A DNA stretch of 64,000 nt from Hyphomicrobiales bacterium. GTDB lineage: Bacteria; Pseudomonadota; Alphaproteobacteria; Rhizobiales; Rhizobiaceae. Within the stretch, counting starts at the first letter, position 1. Each line of letters opens with the position of its first letter. The notes below the pieces were generated by a model, which worked only from the letters and a program-made list of their open reading frames with translations, was not told the origin of the DNA and searched no databases. A program made the position numbers and the translations under genes. Below are positions 24,710-32,104 of this stretch, piece by piece. The DNA lies in assembly GCA_900473045.1 (NCBI GenBank), contig UCKS01000004.1, forward strand, positions 1-64,000. Direction: 5' to 3'.

Positions 24710-24885
24710 ACGCGTGCCGCCGATGCGAGACAGTCAACGTACTCGACCAGGCGGAAACCCATGATCATGAGCGCGCCAATCAGGACCAAGGCGGTCAGTG
24801 CGCAACGACGCTTCCACACAGCGATACGGTGCAGGCGATTAATCGCGCGACCCTGTGCAAGTGCTAATTCCATCGGACTGTTCAT
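24706..24885 (-). CDS. 59-residue membrane protein, first gene of the minus-strand operon
   Basis: Starts at ATG 24885 after the CGGAG leader of the promoter cassette and stops within the next start codon. Helical amphipathic N terminus with Arg/His, then one transmembrane span (CALTALVLIGALMIMGF), then a short tail. As first gene it should be the best translated. No family recognised. Confidence 0.55.
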   Translation of the reverse strand: MNSPMELALAQGRAINRLHRIAVWKRRCALTALVLIGALMIMGFRLVEYVDCLASAARV

Positions 24886-24944
24886 AACCAGACGCTCCGT
24901 TTCGTTCGTTACATATGTATTACATGAAACGTTACGGTCGTCAA
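24886..24944 (-). promoter_or_regulatory. Phage promoter cassette C
   Basis: On the minus strand: TTGACG (24944-24939), 14 bases containing GTAACG, TGTAATAC, ATATGTAAC, then GAAACGGAG just before the ATG at 24885. The same arrangement precedes the genes at 25700 and 34452. GTAAC and its complement recur within the cassette and may be an operator. Confidence 0.6.
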
Positions 24945-24957
24945 ACGGATATTACAA

Positions 24958-25000
24958 AGAAAAACCCGCCGTGTTACGGGCGAGCTCGGTGCTTGACGGG
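24958..25000 (-). terminator. Terminator after the 25011-25700 gene
   Basis: On the minus strand ACCCGTC pairs with GGCGGGT around a structured loop that includes GAGCTC, followed by TTTTTCTTTG. It lies 11 bases after the stop codon and upstream of promoter cassette C, separating two transcripts. Confidence 0.55.
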
Positions 25001-25010
25001 TGAGGGTGGT

Positions 25011-25700
25011 TTATTCGTTGTTAAGCGCCTTACGGCACATGTCGCCTTGTGCTCTGACAACATCGCGACTGGTTCGGTCATGGACAAGCGGCCACCAGTC
25101 TTCCAGCACCTTTAACAGAGCTACGACCATCTTGTCGTTATGCCCCCGTAATACCTCTATATTGGTTTCGGTTGATGTTGGATGTGAGACGTTCAGTTTC
25201 TCTGCGGGTGCATGGTTGAGCTTGCCGCCGATGGCCTTTGCGATAAGGACCTGCCACTTAGCTTTAATCTGGCCTTGCACTTCAAGATCGAGGCCGGTGA
25301 GCAAGTCACCATCGTCAAACCGCCCTATCCGGCATTCTTCTCCGCGCTCATCGAAGATCCACTTTAGAAACCGGCGTCCGCGAATGTCTTTGAAGATTGT
25401 CTCGACTGCGTCCAGCGCAACGGCGTCCACCGTTTGCCTGTCCTTCCGCGGATGATCCCGGCCCGACATAGCAACGCCCATGCAGACGCCTTGGACCTTG
25501 CCAAGGAAAGTGCGGATGTTAGGCGGAACGAGGGGTGAGGGCGCTGACAGGGAGCGGATCAAAGCAATCGCGGCAGCGATGTCCTGACCGCGCTCGGTAT
25601 GCCCGATCTCATCGACATGCCGCTGTAAGTCGGCAAGCAGCGGGATATCTGCACCCAGCAAGTGATTTGAGGGTGATGGGGTGGTTTCCGGCAAGTTCAT
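25011..25700 (-). CDS. Hypothetical phage protein, 229 residues
   Basis: No family recognised. Mostly helical, with IFKDIRGRRFLKWIFDERGE near the middle and KVLEDWWPLVHDRTSRDVVR near the end; no Cys cluster or membrane span. The ATG at 25700 has GGAGAAG upstream and follows promoter cassette B; longer readings would include the promoter. Single-gene transcript with its own terminator. Confidence 0.6.
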   Translation of the reverse strand: MNLPETTPSPSNHLLGADIPLLADLQRHVDEIGHTERGQDIAAAIALIRSLSAPSPLVPPNIRTFLGKVQGVCMGVAMSGRDHPRKDRQTVDAVALDAVETIFKDIRGRRFLKWIFDERGEECRIGRFDDGDLLTGLDLEVQGQIKAKWQVLIAKAIGGKLNHAPAEKLNVSHPTSTETNIEVLRGHNDKMVVALLKVLEDWWPLVHDRTSRDVVRAQGDMCRKALNNE

Positions 25701-25757
25701 GGCACGCTTCTCCGTTATCGATGTAACATTCGTATTACATGTAACGTGACGTGTCAA
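25701..25757 (-). promoter_or_regulatory. Phage promoter cassette B
   Basis: On the minus strand: TTGACA (25757-25752), 12 bases with CACGTTAC, TGTAATAC, GAATGTTACATCG, then ATAACGGAG before the ATG. With 17 bases to TACGAA, or 14 to TAATAC, it fits a sigma-70 promoter with an embedded inverted GTAAC/GTTAC. Confidence 0.6.
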
Positions 25758-25787
25758 ATAAAAAAGGCACCCGGTTAAAGGTGCCTC
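25758..25787 (-). terminator. Rho-independent terminator after the 25815 gene
   Basis: AGGCACC (25765-25771) pairs with GGTGCCT (25780-25786); on the minus strand a run of six T follows. It ends the short transcript of the gene 25815-26153 and lies immediately before promoter cassette B. Confidence 0.8.
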
Positions 25788-25814
25788 TCATGACCTGTTA
25801 CGTATCGGACCGTG

Positions 25815-26153
25815 TCAATCCTTCAGTTTCCAGCCTGCACCGTCCAGTGCGATCTTTTCCGCCGACTTCATCCGTGACAATCTAGTGCGTGTGGATGCAT
25901 CGTTGACCGGCATACCGAGCTTTTGGCGCATGTATTCAGAAATGGTCGCTGGCGTTCTATTACCGTCCGCGATTGCCTGCAGGATAGCGTCATCCTTTGT
26001 TGCGGGCGTCTTAACCGGCGTACCAGGCTGTGACGTTGCGCGCGGTGCGGCGTTACCCATCATACGATCAATCTCGGCAAGTTCCGCCTGGAGCTTGTCC
26101 AGTTCGGTCAGGATCTCCGCACGACGCGTTTCCAACAAAGCATGTATCTGCAT
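25815..26153 (-). CDS. Putative phage regulator: coiled coil plus winged helix
   Basis: The 112-residue protein opens with a charged coiled coil (LETRRAEILTELDKLQAELA, 7-26), has a Pro/Thr-rich linker, and ends in a winged-helix-like segment (DDAILQAIADGNRTPATISE ... RLSRMKSAEKIALDGAGW). That arrangement suits a dimeric transcription regulator. It has its own promoter (TTGACA at 26216-26211, TAAAAC at 26193-26188 on minus) and terminator, as expected of a regulator. It is one of the few repressor candidates in the window; this is inference. Confidence 0.55.
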   Translation of the reverse strand: MQIHALLETRRAEILTELDKLQAELAEIDRMMGNAAPRATSQPGTPVKTPATKDDAILQAIADGNRTPATISEYMRQKLGMPVNDASTRTRLSRMKSAEKIALDGAGWKLKD

Positions 26154-26295
26154 TATGATCTATGTCCCCTATCAATGTGACAAATACGTTTTACAACGCG
26201 TCATATCAATTGTCAAAGCGAAACAGTTGATAAATGCAAATTATATCTTGACATTGACGTTACATGTTAAATCAAGGTTAACGAGTCGTGTAACG
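26154..26295 (-). promoter_or_regulatory. Promoter region of the 25815-26153 gene
   Basis: On the minus strand TTGACA (26216-26211) and TAAAAC (26193-26188) are 17 bases apart. Upstream, 26245-26275, lie further TTGACA and GTTACATG words in the plus direction. The region is AT-rich compared with its neighbours. Confidence 0.5.
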
Positions 26296-26964
26296 TTACA
26301 GTTCATCGAACGGTGATCGACCCGACCGTGACGGCTGCTGAACGCGCCACAGCTCGGGCGGTATCGTGAGTGCTGCTAAGTGACCAGACGCGACCAACGC
26401 AGTCACGCTCATCCCCTCACGCACCACGCCGGACAGCTCATCCACCCGCCTGCCGTACTCCGCTATTTCATCCGTTCCAGGCACCGGCACCGCCTCCGTT
26501 ATATACGAGCGGGCAATTGCGTTCGACACGAACCCGAGCGGCATTTCATAATCCACGACCAGCGGAACCCCGCCACAACGCCGCGCCACGACGTCACGGA
26601 CGAGGATAGCCGCCCCTTGCGTCGCATAGTCACCTAACCGCAGCGCACGCCCTACAGCCGGGACATACGTCGATCGCCACATGAACCCCTTGGACCGCTG
26701 AATACGATACACACCCTTTCGAGCGTCCCGTACTGTGGATGCCAGATTGACACCCTGTGCCACGGCCTGCAGCGCGTCGGTCTCGTTGTCATAATATCCA
26801 AGGTGTTTGTTTCGACCGTCAGCGACTTTATAAGCGCGCCATTTTCCGTTTTCCCCGACGTTGGGACAGAATGACACATATTTACGTTTCGGTTTTAGCG
26901 GTTCGACATCCACAGTTGCGGTCAGAACCATTCCGGCGATTTCTATCGTACCACTCAATAGCAT
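26296..26964 (-). CDS. Protein with two AP2-like DNA-binding repeats
   Basis: A 222-residue phage protein with two segments shaped like AP2/ERF domains: WRAYKVADGRNKHLGYYDNE (about 43-62) followed by a helix, and FMWRSTYVPAVGRALRLGDY (about 92-111) followed by another. AP2 domains in phages usually occur in homing endonucleases or small regulators; no nuclease motif is seen here. A 7-bp inverted repeat TTATACC...GGTATAA lies directly upstream (26978-27000). I infer a DNA-binding regulator of the adjoining AT-rich region. Confidence 0.5.
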   Translation of the reverse strand: MLLSGTIEIAGMVLTATVDVEPLKPKRKYVSFCPNVGENGKWRAYKVADGRNKHLGYYDNETDALQAVAQGVNLASTVRDARKGVYRIQRSKGFMWRSTYVPAVGRALRLGDYATQGAAILVRDVVARRCGGVPLVVDYEMPLGFVSNAIARSYITEAVPVPGTDEIAEYGRRVDELSGVVREGMSVTALVASGHLAALTIPPELWRVQQPSRSGRSPFDEL

Positions 26965-26977
26965 AATTAATAATCCT

Positions 26978-27000
26978 TTATACCGTTTCGTTTGGTATAA
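26978..27000. promoter_or_regulatory. Inverted repeat before the AP2-like gene
   Basis: TTATACC (26978-26984) and GGTATAA (26994-27000) are perfect inverted copies with a 9-base spacer, 14 bases upstream of the ATG at 26964. A likely operator, perhaps for autoregulation. Confidence 0.45.
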
Positions 27001-27552
27001 ACACAGCGTTACACCATGTCAACGTGTCCTTGCGGTCCATATAACACCGGGACTGTTTGGCATGGCTCTTATGGTCTCGCTATCAAGACATCCTGTAACG
27101 CCCTCATATGGCACACCTATCTGATCTAGTATGCAACTGTCTGTTAGAAAAGCACCCCTTTCCAGTTGCCTCTATAGGGACAACGAGTATAACATAATAC
27201 AACCTATACTATACCATGTGTCCCTATATTAACTATGATTATTCTTTATTTATTAAGACAGAAGTATAATTAACTAAGAATATATAATAGAATCAAGGAT
27301 GTCTCTTTATTACCAATAGCTAAATGTTATTTTTAATATATCACAAATTGTATAGATATTACAAAGCGATGCCTTCAAACTCTCATAGGTCGCATAAAGA
27401 GACATGCGGCTATCATGGGTCGCTGGGAGGGCACACTGTGGATGATAATGGATCAATGATGATCGTGACGGTCAACGATCGGGTAACAATGTTGCGTTAC
27501 ACAGCAATAAATGGATCAGGCGTAACAATGTTGCGTGGTGTTGTAATATTAT

Positions 27553-27664
27553 TGCGTGAATCAACAACAATATGTCGACGCGGACCTTGGTTCTCCATAA
27601 TTTGTGGCTAAACGTAATTTTATTGCGTGAATCAGCAAGAATCATGCGTGAATCAGCAAGAATC
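27553..27664 (+). repeat. Iteron-like direct repeats
   Basis: TGCGTGAATCAACAA (27553) and two full copies of TGCGTGAATCAGCAAGAATC (27624 and 27645, start-to-start 21 bases). Upstream, GTAACAATGTTGCGT occurs twice (27483, 27522), 39 bases apart. Confidence 0.65.
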
Positions 27665-27828
27665 GGTCGGTACCGGGGGTAGTCTATAAGTTTAGGGGTC
27701 TTTTCGGCCCGGACCGGCTCCCAAGGCACTTTTCCGCTGATGCACCGTCTGGACAAAATCGACCGTTATAACATTACATTGGTTTATCATGTTATAGCGT
27801 TACATATTTAATAAATGTAACGAGGCTG

Positions 27829-27856
27829 TTGACATAAAAATGCAGTGATGTAACGT
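27829..27856 (+). promoter_or_regulatory. Putative phage promoter before 27892
   Basis: TTGACA (27829-27834), 14 bases, then TGTAACGT (27849-27856). The arrangement parallels the three minus-strand cassettes, with TGTAAC in place of TGTAAT. A further CACGTTAC lies 20 bases on. Confidence 0.45.
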
Positions 27857-27891
27857 GATGGCAGATTATGACACGTTACAGGGAAATTATC

Positions 27892-28092
27892 ATGGCATTC
27901 AGTGCAGACGATAAAGGTGGGTTCGAATATTTCAGCGCTGACCGTTTGGGGAGTATTGAATCCCGCCGTACCGGTCCCGGCTGTTATCGGACATATGCTG
28001 AAGCTGTCGCCATGTCCGCCATCGATCGTGCCAACACAATCGCGGAGCTGGAGAGCCGTATCGCTCATCTGAAAAAAATTGGCACGGGATAG
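27892..28092 (+). CDS. Hypothetical phage protein, 66 residues
   Basis: Small protein with an aromatic N-terminal half (GGFEYFSADRLGSIESRRTG) and a C-terminal helix (RANTIAELESRIAHLKKIG) that could pair as a coiled coil. The ATG at 27892 follows AGGGAAA; an ATG eight codons earlier lies within promoter sequence. First gene of the plus-strand packaging operon. Confidence 0.55.
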   Translation: MAFSADDKGGFEYFSADRLGSIESRRTGPGCYRTYAEAVAMSAIDRANTIAELESRIAHLKKIGTG

Positions 28093-28095
28093 CCT

Positions 28096-28419
28096 GTGCC
28101 GTTCGCCCCACCAAAGCACCAGACGCAGCGCCCGACCGGGGCAGCTCGTCATGTGGTTGCTGACGAACGGGTGTGGCGTCTCTGGTACAAGCGGCGGCTT
28201 TGGGTGAACGTTCTTCGACCGCAGACGATGAAGCGAGACAACTACGCTTGTCAGATGTGCGGGCGGAATTGGGGTCACGAGACGCGCCGCCTGGTGGTCG
28301 ATCACAAGATACCGCACCGCGGCGATTTCGAGTTGTTCAGCGATCCTGAGAACCTTGAATGCCTGTGCGACTATCCATGCCATGCGCGCCACAAACAGCG
28401 GATGGAACAGAATCTTTGA
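28096..28419 (+). CDS. HNH endonuclease, packaging-associated
   Basis: A 107-residue HNH protein: MKRDNYACQMCGRNW supplies the first Cys pair, RLVVDHKIPHRGD the catalytic His, NLECLCDYPCHARHK the Asn-His part and second Cys pair. HNH proteins next to terminase genes are a regular feature of P27/HK97-type phages, where they assist terminase in DNA cutting. The start is a GTG at 28096, three bases after the previous stop. Confidence 0.85.
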   Translation: MPFAPPKHQTQRPTGAARHVVADERVWRLWYKRRLWVNVLRPQTMKRDNYACQMCGRNWGHETRRLVVDHKIPHRGDFELFSDPENLECLCDYPCHARHKQRMEQNL

Positions 28420-28470
28420 CGGTGGGTGTTCCCATTCCGTTCTTGTTGGGTTAGAAGAGGGTGAATAGGA

Positions 28471-28677
28471 ATGTATTCCTTTGGTTTGCCGCAGTTGGTA
28501 TTAGCCGGGTGTTTGCTGGCGATCGTGATCGGCACCCCGGCAAGCCGGTTGATCATGATGAGGTTCGGCGCAACGGGGTTTGTACCGTGGCGGGAGTTTT
28601 GGCCGATATGGACGGCTGATGTGTTTGGGAAAATCGTCCTTGTAGCGATTTTGTTTTGGGGCGGTTTCTGGGGTTGA
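28471..28677 (+). CDS. Small membrane protein, two spans
   Basis: 68 residues with two hydrophobic segments (LPQLVLAGCLLAIVIG and IVLVAILFWGGFWG) separated by a loop. ATG at 28471 is preceded by a purine-rich AGAGGGTGAATAGGA. Unknown role. Confidence 0.55.
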   Translation: MYSFGLPQLVLAGCLLAIVIGTPASRLIMMRFGATGFVPWREFWPIWTADVFGKIVLVAILFWGGFWG

Positions 28678-28685
28678 AGGGGAAC

Positions 28686-28913
28686 ATGATGCAGACCGAT
28701 AAATCATACACACCGCTGAAGATGGAATTTGATCACGTGATGAAGACGTATTTTCCTAACGTCATCGCAGGTGAACAAATCAAACTGATGCAGGTGGTAT
28801 TCTTTGCCGGGGCCGCTGCATCGTACCAGGTGTTGACCAAGACGCCCGAGCGCGCCGAAACGTTGCTCGGGGAACTGATCGACCACACGGAACAGCTTGA
28901 AGCGAGTGCCTGA
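28686..28913 (+). CDS. Hypothetical phage protein, 75 residues
   Basis: Helical protein with no family recognised. The ATG at 28686 is preceded by AAGGGGAAC; longer readings overlap the previous gene. The end (TPERAETLLGELIDHTEQLE) is acidic and helical. Confidence 0.55.
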   Translation: MMQTDKSYTPLKMEFDHVMKTYFPNVIAGEQIKLMQVVFFAGAAASYQVLTKTPERAETLLGELIDHTEQLEASA

Positions 28914-28916
28914 CAT

Positions 28917-29384
28917 ATGGGTGGTGGGTCCAGGCCGTTGCCGACTGCGTTAAAGCAGCTGAAGGGTACGCATCAATCATGCAGGGACGCGGATAATTCC
29001 CCGCCCGTAAACCTTGGCGTCATGCCAGCGCCGCCCGAGCATCTGAACTATCGAGCGGCCGAAATCTTCCGACAGCTGACGGTGTATCTGCACGGGATGA
29101 AAATCCTGTCGCTGGAGGATTCATTGATGCTCGGTCTGTTGGCCGCGCGCCTGGAGGAAGTCGAGGAGCATTCCGCCACGATTGAATCCGAAGGGTACAG
29201 TTACCAGACGAACAAGGGACTGTGGAAGTCACGGCCCGAAGTCGGCATGAGAAACGAGGCGATGCGTCACGCTCAATCGCTGTTGATCGAATTCGGCCTG
29301 TCGCCCGCCGCCCGGTCGCGGGTCAGCGCCACGTTAGGCGACAAGCCGGATAACCCGTTCAAGATGCTGGATCAGGACACATGA
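28917..29384 (+). CDS. terS: P27-type terminase small subunit
   Basis: 155 residues with the P27 small-terminase pattern: RPLPTALKQLKGTHQ near the N terminus, NLGVMPAPPEHLNYRAAEIF, then LEDSLMLGLLAARLEEVEEH and the closing LIEFGLSPAARSRVSATLGD. It recognises phage DNA and loads the large subunit. Four-base overlap with the following gene. Confidence 0.88.
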   Translation: MGGGSRPLPTALKQLKGTHQSCRDADNSPPVNLGVMPAPPEHLNYRAAEIFRQLTVYLHGMKILSLEDSLMLGLLAARLEEVEEHSATIESEGYSYQTNKGLWKSRPEVGMRNEAMRHAQSLLIEFGLSPAARSRVSATLGDKPDNPFKMLDQDT

Positions 29385-29674
29385 TGACCGAAATTTCACT
29401 AGACGCCCGATGCTTGCTTACGACGTATTTTTCCCAAGGGGTGAAATCGACCGTTCATATCGGCGGGCACGGTTCGATAAACAAATTCACGGATCGCGCA
29501 AAGGCGGCACTTAACGAGCTGATGGGTGCGGAACTGGTCACTGTAAAATTGTTCAACACATTCGGTCGTTTGGAATATAGGGGGACCGAAAAAGTGAGTT
29601 CCGATCTAAAGTTAAGTTTCGGTGAAATGGAAATCCACGGGCGCTGGCAACCGACCGAGCGCGTGACGTCCTGA
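29381..29674 (+). CDS. Hypothetical protein between terminase subunits
   Basis: 97 residues, no recognised family, beta-rich with GGHGSINKFTDRAKAALNEL in the middle. It lies between terS and terL, overlapping terS by four bases and ending one base before the terL start. Confidence 0.55.
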   Translation: MMTEISLDARCLLTTYFSQGVKSTVHIGGHGSINKFTDRAKAALNELMGAELVTVKLFNTFGRLEYRGTEKVSSDLKLSFGEMEIHGRWQPTERVTS

Positions 29675-29675
29675 C

Positions 29676-31472
29676 ATGCTCGGTTACCCGCCCGGTGTCA
29701 TCCCCAAGGCCGTATCAGCCTGGACGCATGTCGAGAAGGGTACGCAGTACGCCCATGACGTTCTGTCCGGCGCGGTCGTGGCCGGGAAGTGGGTCAAGCT
29801 TGCGTGCAAACGGCATTTGGATGACCTTGACCGCGCGTCGATCGGCCACAATGGCGGTCCGTCCTTGGATGAAACGGACGATTTTCCATACTATTTTGAC
29901 CCTAAAGCCGCCGAAAAGGTGTGCAATTTCATCGAATTGCTACCGCATACAAAGGGAAAATGGGCGGCGCAACGGCTGAAACTCATTTTGGAACCTTGGC
30001 AATGTTTCAAGACGATGTGTATCTTCGGCTGGAAACGCGCAAGTGACGGTCTTCGGCGGTTTCGCAAGGCGTTCGTGCTGGAAAGCCGCAAGAACGGCAA
30101 GTCTGCGTGGGCTGCTGGCGTCGGGCTCTATATGTTCTGTGCTGACAATGAGTTCGGTGCAGAAGTTTACAGCGGCGCGACGAACGAAAAGCAGGCGTGG
30201 GAGGTGTTCAAGCCCGCGCGGCTCATGGCGAAAAATTCCCCGGCGCTGACGGCATACTACGGAATCGAAACGGGGAAGGGTGCCGGGTCGAACCTCTATA
30301 AGATGGCGGACGGTGCGAAGTTTGAAACGGTTGTCGGTAAACCCGGCGACGGTGCAAGTCCCTCGTGCGCTATCACGGACGAATACCATGAGCATGACAC
30401 GGACGCGATGGTATCGACGTTTGAGACCGGTATGGGTGCGCGCGACCAGCCGCTGTTGCTGATCATTTCCACAGCTGGCGACAACATCGCCGGTCCGTGT
30501 TACGCGATGCAACAGGAAGTCGAGAAGATGCTTGAAGGGGTTGTACCCAACGAAGAACTTTTCGGTATCATTTATTCGGCGGATCCGGACGTTGACTGGA
30601 CATCGGAGCTTGCTTTGCTCCAGGCGAACCCGAATTATGATATCTCGATCCGTGGCGAATTCTTGAAGTCCATGCAGCGGGACGCCATACAGAACGCCCG
30701 TAAAGTCGGCGCGTTTAAGACCAAGCACCTGAACCTGTGGGTGCAAGCCCGAGACGCGTATTTCAATATCCAGCGCTGGCGTGAATCGGCAAAGCCGACC
30801 TTGACGCTCGATATGTTCTATAATCAGCCGGTGAAGATCGGGCTTGACCTTGCGTCAAAGGTGGACATCGCAGCGAAAGAATATCTGTTCCGGCTAGACC
30901 AGTGCAATTGCGATATTGCGAAGATTTTGCAGGACGAGGGGTATAAATACGCCCGTTTCGGCCGGTATTATCTGCCCGAGAAGACGATTTCCCTTGGTGA
31001 AAACGAGCATTATCAAGGGTGGGTCGGTGATGGTTGGATAACAGACACACCCGGCGACATGATCGATTATGTCCAGATCCGTGACGAAATCTTAGACGAT
31101 CGCGACCTATTCCAGCTTGAAGAACTGGCATTTGACCAGCACCAGGCGCGAATGATGGTCTCGGAATTGATCGCTGAAGGTATCCCGTGCGTCGAAGTCG
31201 CACCGCTCGTGCTGAACTTTTCCGAGCCGATGAAGGAAATTGAAGGTTTGATACGGTCGCGCGCGATCGCCCACGACGGCGACCCGGTTTATACCTGGAT
31301 GCTTTCGAACGTCGTTTCAAAGCCGGACCGCAAGGATAATGTTTATCCGAATAAGAACCGTGTCGAGGACAAGATTGACGGCCCGGTTGCGCAGATCATG
31401 GCAATGGCCCGTTGGATGTTAATCGAGGATAACAAATCCGTATACGAAAAGCGTGGGGTGTTGATGGTATGA
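29676..31472 (+). CDS. terL: Terminase large subunit
   Basis: A 598-residue packaging ATPase-nuclease. Walker A ESRKNGKS at 136-143, Walker B in CAITDEYHEH about 100 residues later, and the C-terminal nuclease region starting with KIGLDLASKVDIAA and continuing to FDQHQARMMV. It translocates DNA into the prohead and cuts it. The extended N terminus (about 80 residues) before the ATPase is usual for P27-linked large terminases. Overlaps the endonuclease VII-like gene by four bases. Confidence 0.93.
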   Translation: MLGYPPGVIPKAVSAWTHVEKGTQYAHDVLSGAVVAGKWVKLACKRHLDDLDRASIGHNGGPSLDETDDFPYYFDPKAAEKVCNFIELLPHTKGKWAAQRLKLILEPWQCFKTMCIFGWKRASDGLRRFRKAFVLESRKNGKSAWAAGVGLYMFCADNEFGAEVYSGATNEKQAWEVFKPARLMAKNSPALTAYYGIETGKGAGSNLYKMADGAKFETVVGKPGDGASPSCAITDEYHEHDTDAMVSTFETGMGARDQPLLLIISTAGDNIAGPCYAMQQEVEKMLEGVVPNEELFGIIYSADPDVDWTSELALLQANPNYDISIRGEFLKSMQRDAIQNARKVGAFKTKHLNLWVQARDAYFNIQRWRESAKPTLTLDMFYNQPVKIGLDLASKVDIAAKEYLFRLDQCNCDIAKILQDEGYKYARFGRYYLPEKTISLGENEHYQGWVGDGWITDTPGDMIDYVQIRDEILDDRDLFQLEELAFDQHQARMMVSELIAEGIPCVEVAPLVLNFSEPMKEIEGLIRSRAIAHDGDPVYTWMLSNVVSKPDRKDNVYPNKNRVEDKIDGPVAQIMAMARWMLIEDNKSVYEKRGVLMV

Positions 31473-32023
31473 TTAAGAAATGCAACAAATGCGGTCAAAC
31501 AAAATCCGTAAACGACTTTACTAAACACAAAGGTCATAAAGACGGTTTAGCTTATTGGTGCAGGGACTGTACTAACGAAAACATAAGAAAACATCGCTCA
31601 AAGCCCGACGTAATAGAGTTTAGAAAGACTTATACGAAGGAATATTATCAGAAGAATAAAGAGCGTGTTAAAGGGTACAACGACCGTTACCATGCCAAGG
31701 AAGAGAATAAAAAACAAAGCTATCTTCGGAACATTAAACGGAACTACGGTCTTGAACCGCACCAATATTATGAAATGTTCATGCGTCAAGTGGGGAAATG
31801 CGCAATTTGTTCTGTCTCGTTCGGTGATGAACGAAGCATTCGCCCTCACGTCGATCACGACCACAGTACAGGAGCAGTTCGCGGCCTTCTCTGTGATGGT
31901 TGCAACAAAGGTATCGGGGCGCTTAGAGACAATCCCCGTGCGTTGCGGAAAGCTGCCGACTACGTGGAGCGCGGCGGTTTCTCTTGCGATGTGATACTAT
32001 TACCGATTGCCGTGCAAAAGTAA
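31469..32023 (+). CDS. Endonuclease VII-like His-Me finger nuclease, possible homing gene
   Basis: 184 residues: an N-terminal zinc finger (CNKCGQTKSVNDFTKHKGHK ... CRDC), a basic Tyr/Lys-rich linker, and a C-terminal endonuclease VII domain (CAICSV, HVDHDHSTGAVRGLLCDGCN). It sits between terL and portal, where phages rarely need extra genes, and its base use (AT-rich, AAA/TAT codons) differs from the genes on both sides, as for mobile free-standing nucleases. It could also serve in Holliday-junction or packaging cleavage. Confidence 0.8.
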   Translation: MIKKCNKCGQTKSVNDFTKHKGHKDGLAYWCRDCTNENIRKHRSKPDVIEFRKTYTKEYYQKNKERVKGYNDRYHAKEENKKQSYLRNIKRNYGLEPHQYYEMFMRQVGKCAICSVSFGDERSIRPHVDHDHSTGAVRGLLCDGCNKGIGALRDNPRALRKAADYVERGGFSCDVILLPIAVQK

Positions 32024-32104
32024 CACTCCGCTGTTGCCCCTACCTGTAACGTTTGATATCACGTTAACGCAAATGTAACGCTTCACTCGGGGAATGCCGG
32101 TTTG

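Larger units (their letters stand above)
26965..27891. other. Gene-free AT-rich repeat region, candidate phage origin or control region
   Basis: No gene is convincing across 900 bases. The part 27181-27360 is strongly AT-rich. A 10-bp inverted repeat, TATAGGGACA (27173-27182) and TGTCCCTATA (27219-27228), borders it. Then come direct repeats: GTAACAATGTTGCGT at 27483 and 27522, and TGCGTGAATCARCAA at 27553, 27624 and 27645, the last two as 21-base tandem units. Three ACTGTGRATG sites are near (26732, 26907 minus, 27435). AT-rich DNA beside iteron-like repeats is typical of replication origins; a regulatory switch region is the alternative. Confidence 0.45.

Noticed and set aside
27472..27756. 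Minus-strand frame of 94 codons in the AT-rich region
   Set aside because: It runs through the direct repeats, has no ribosome site and a composition unlike other phage genes.
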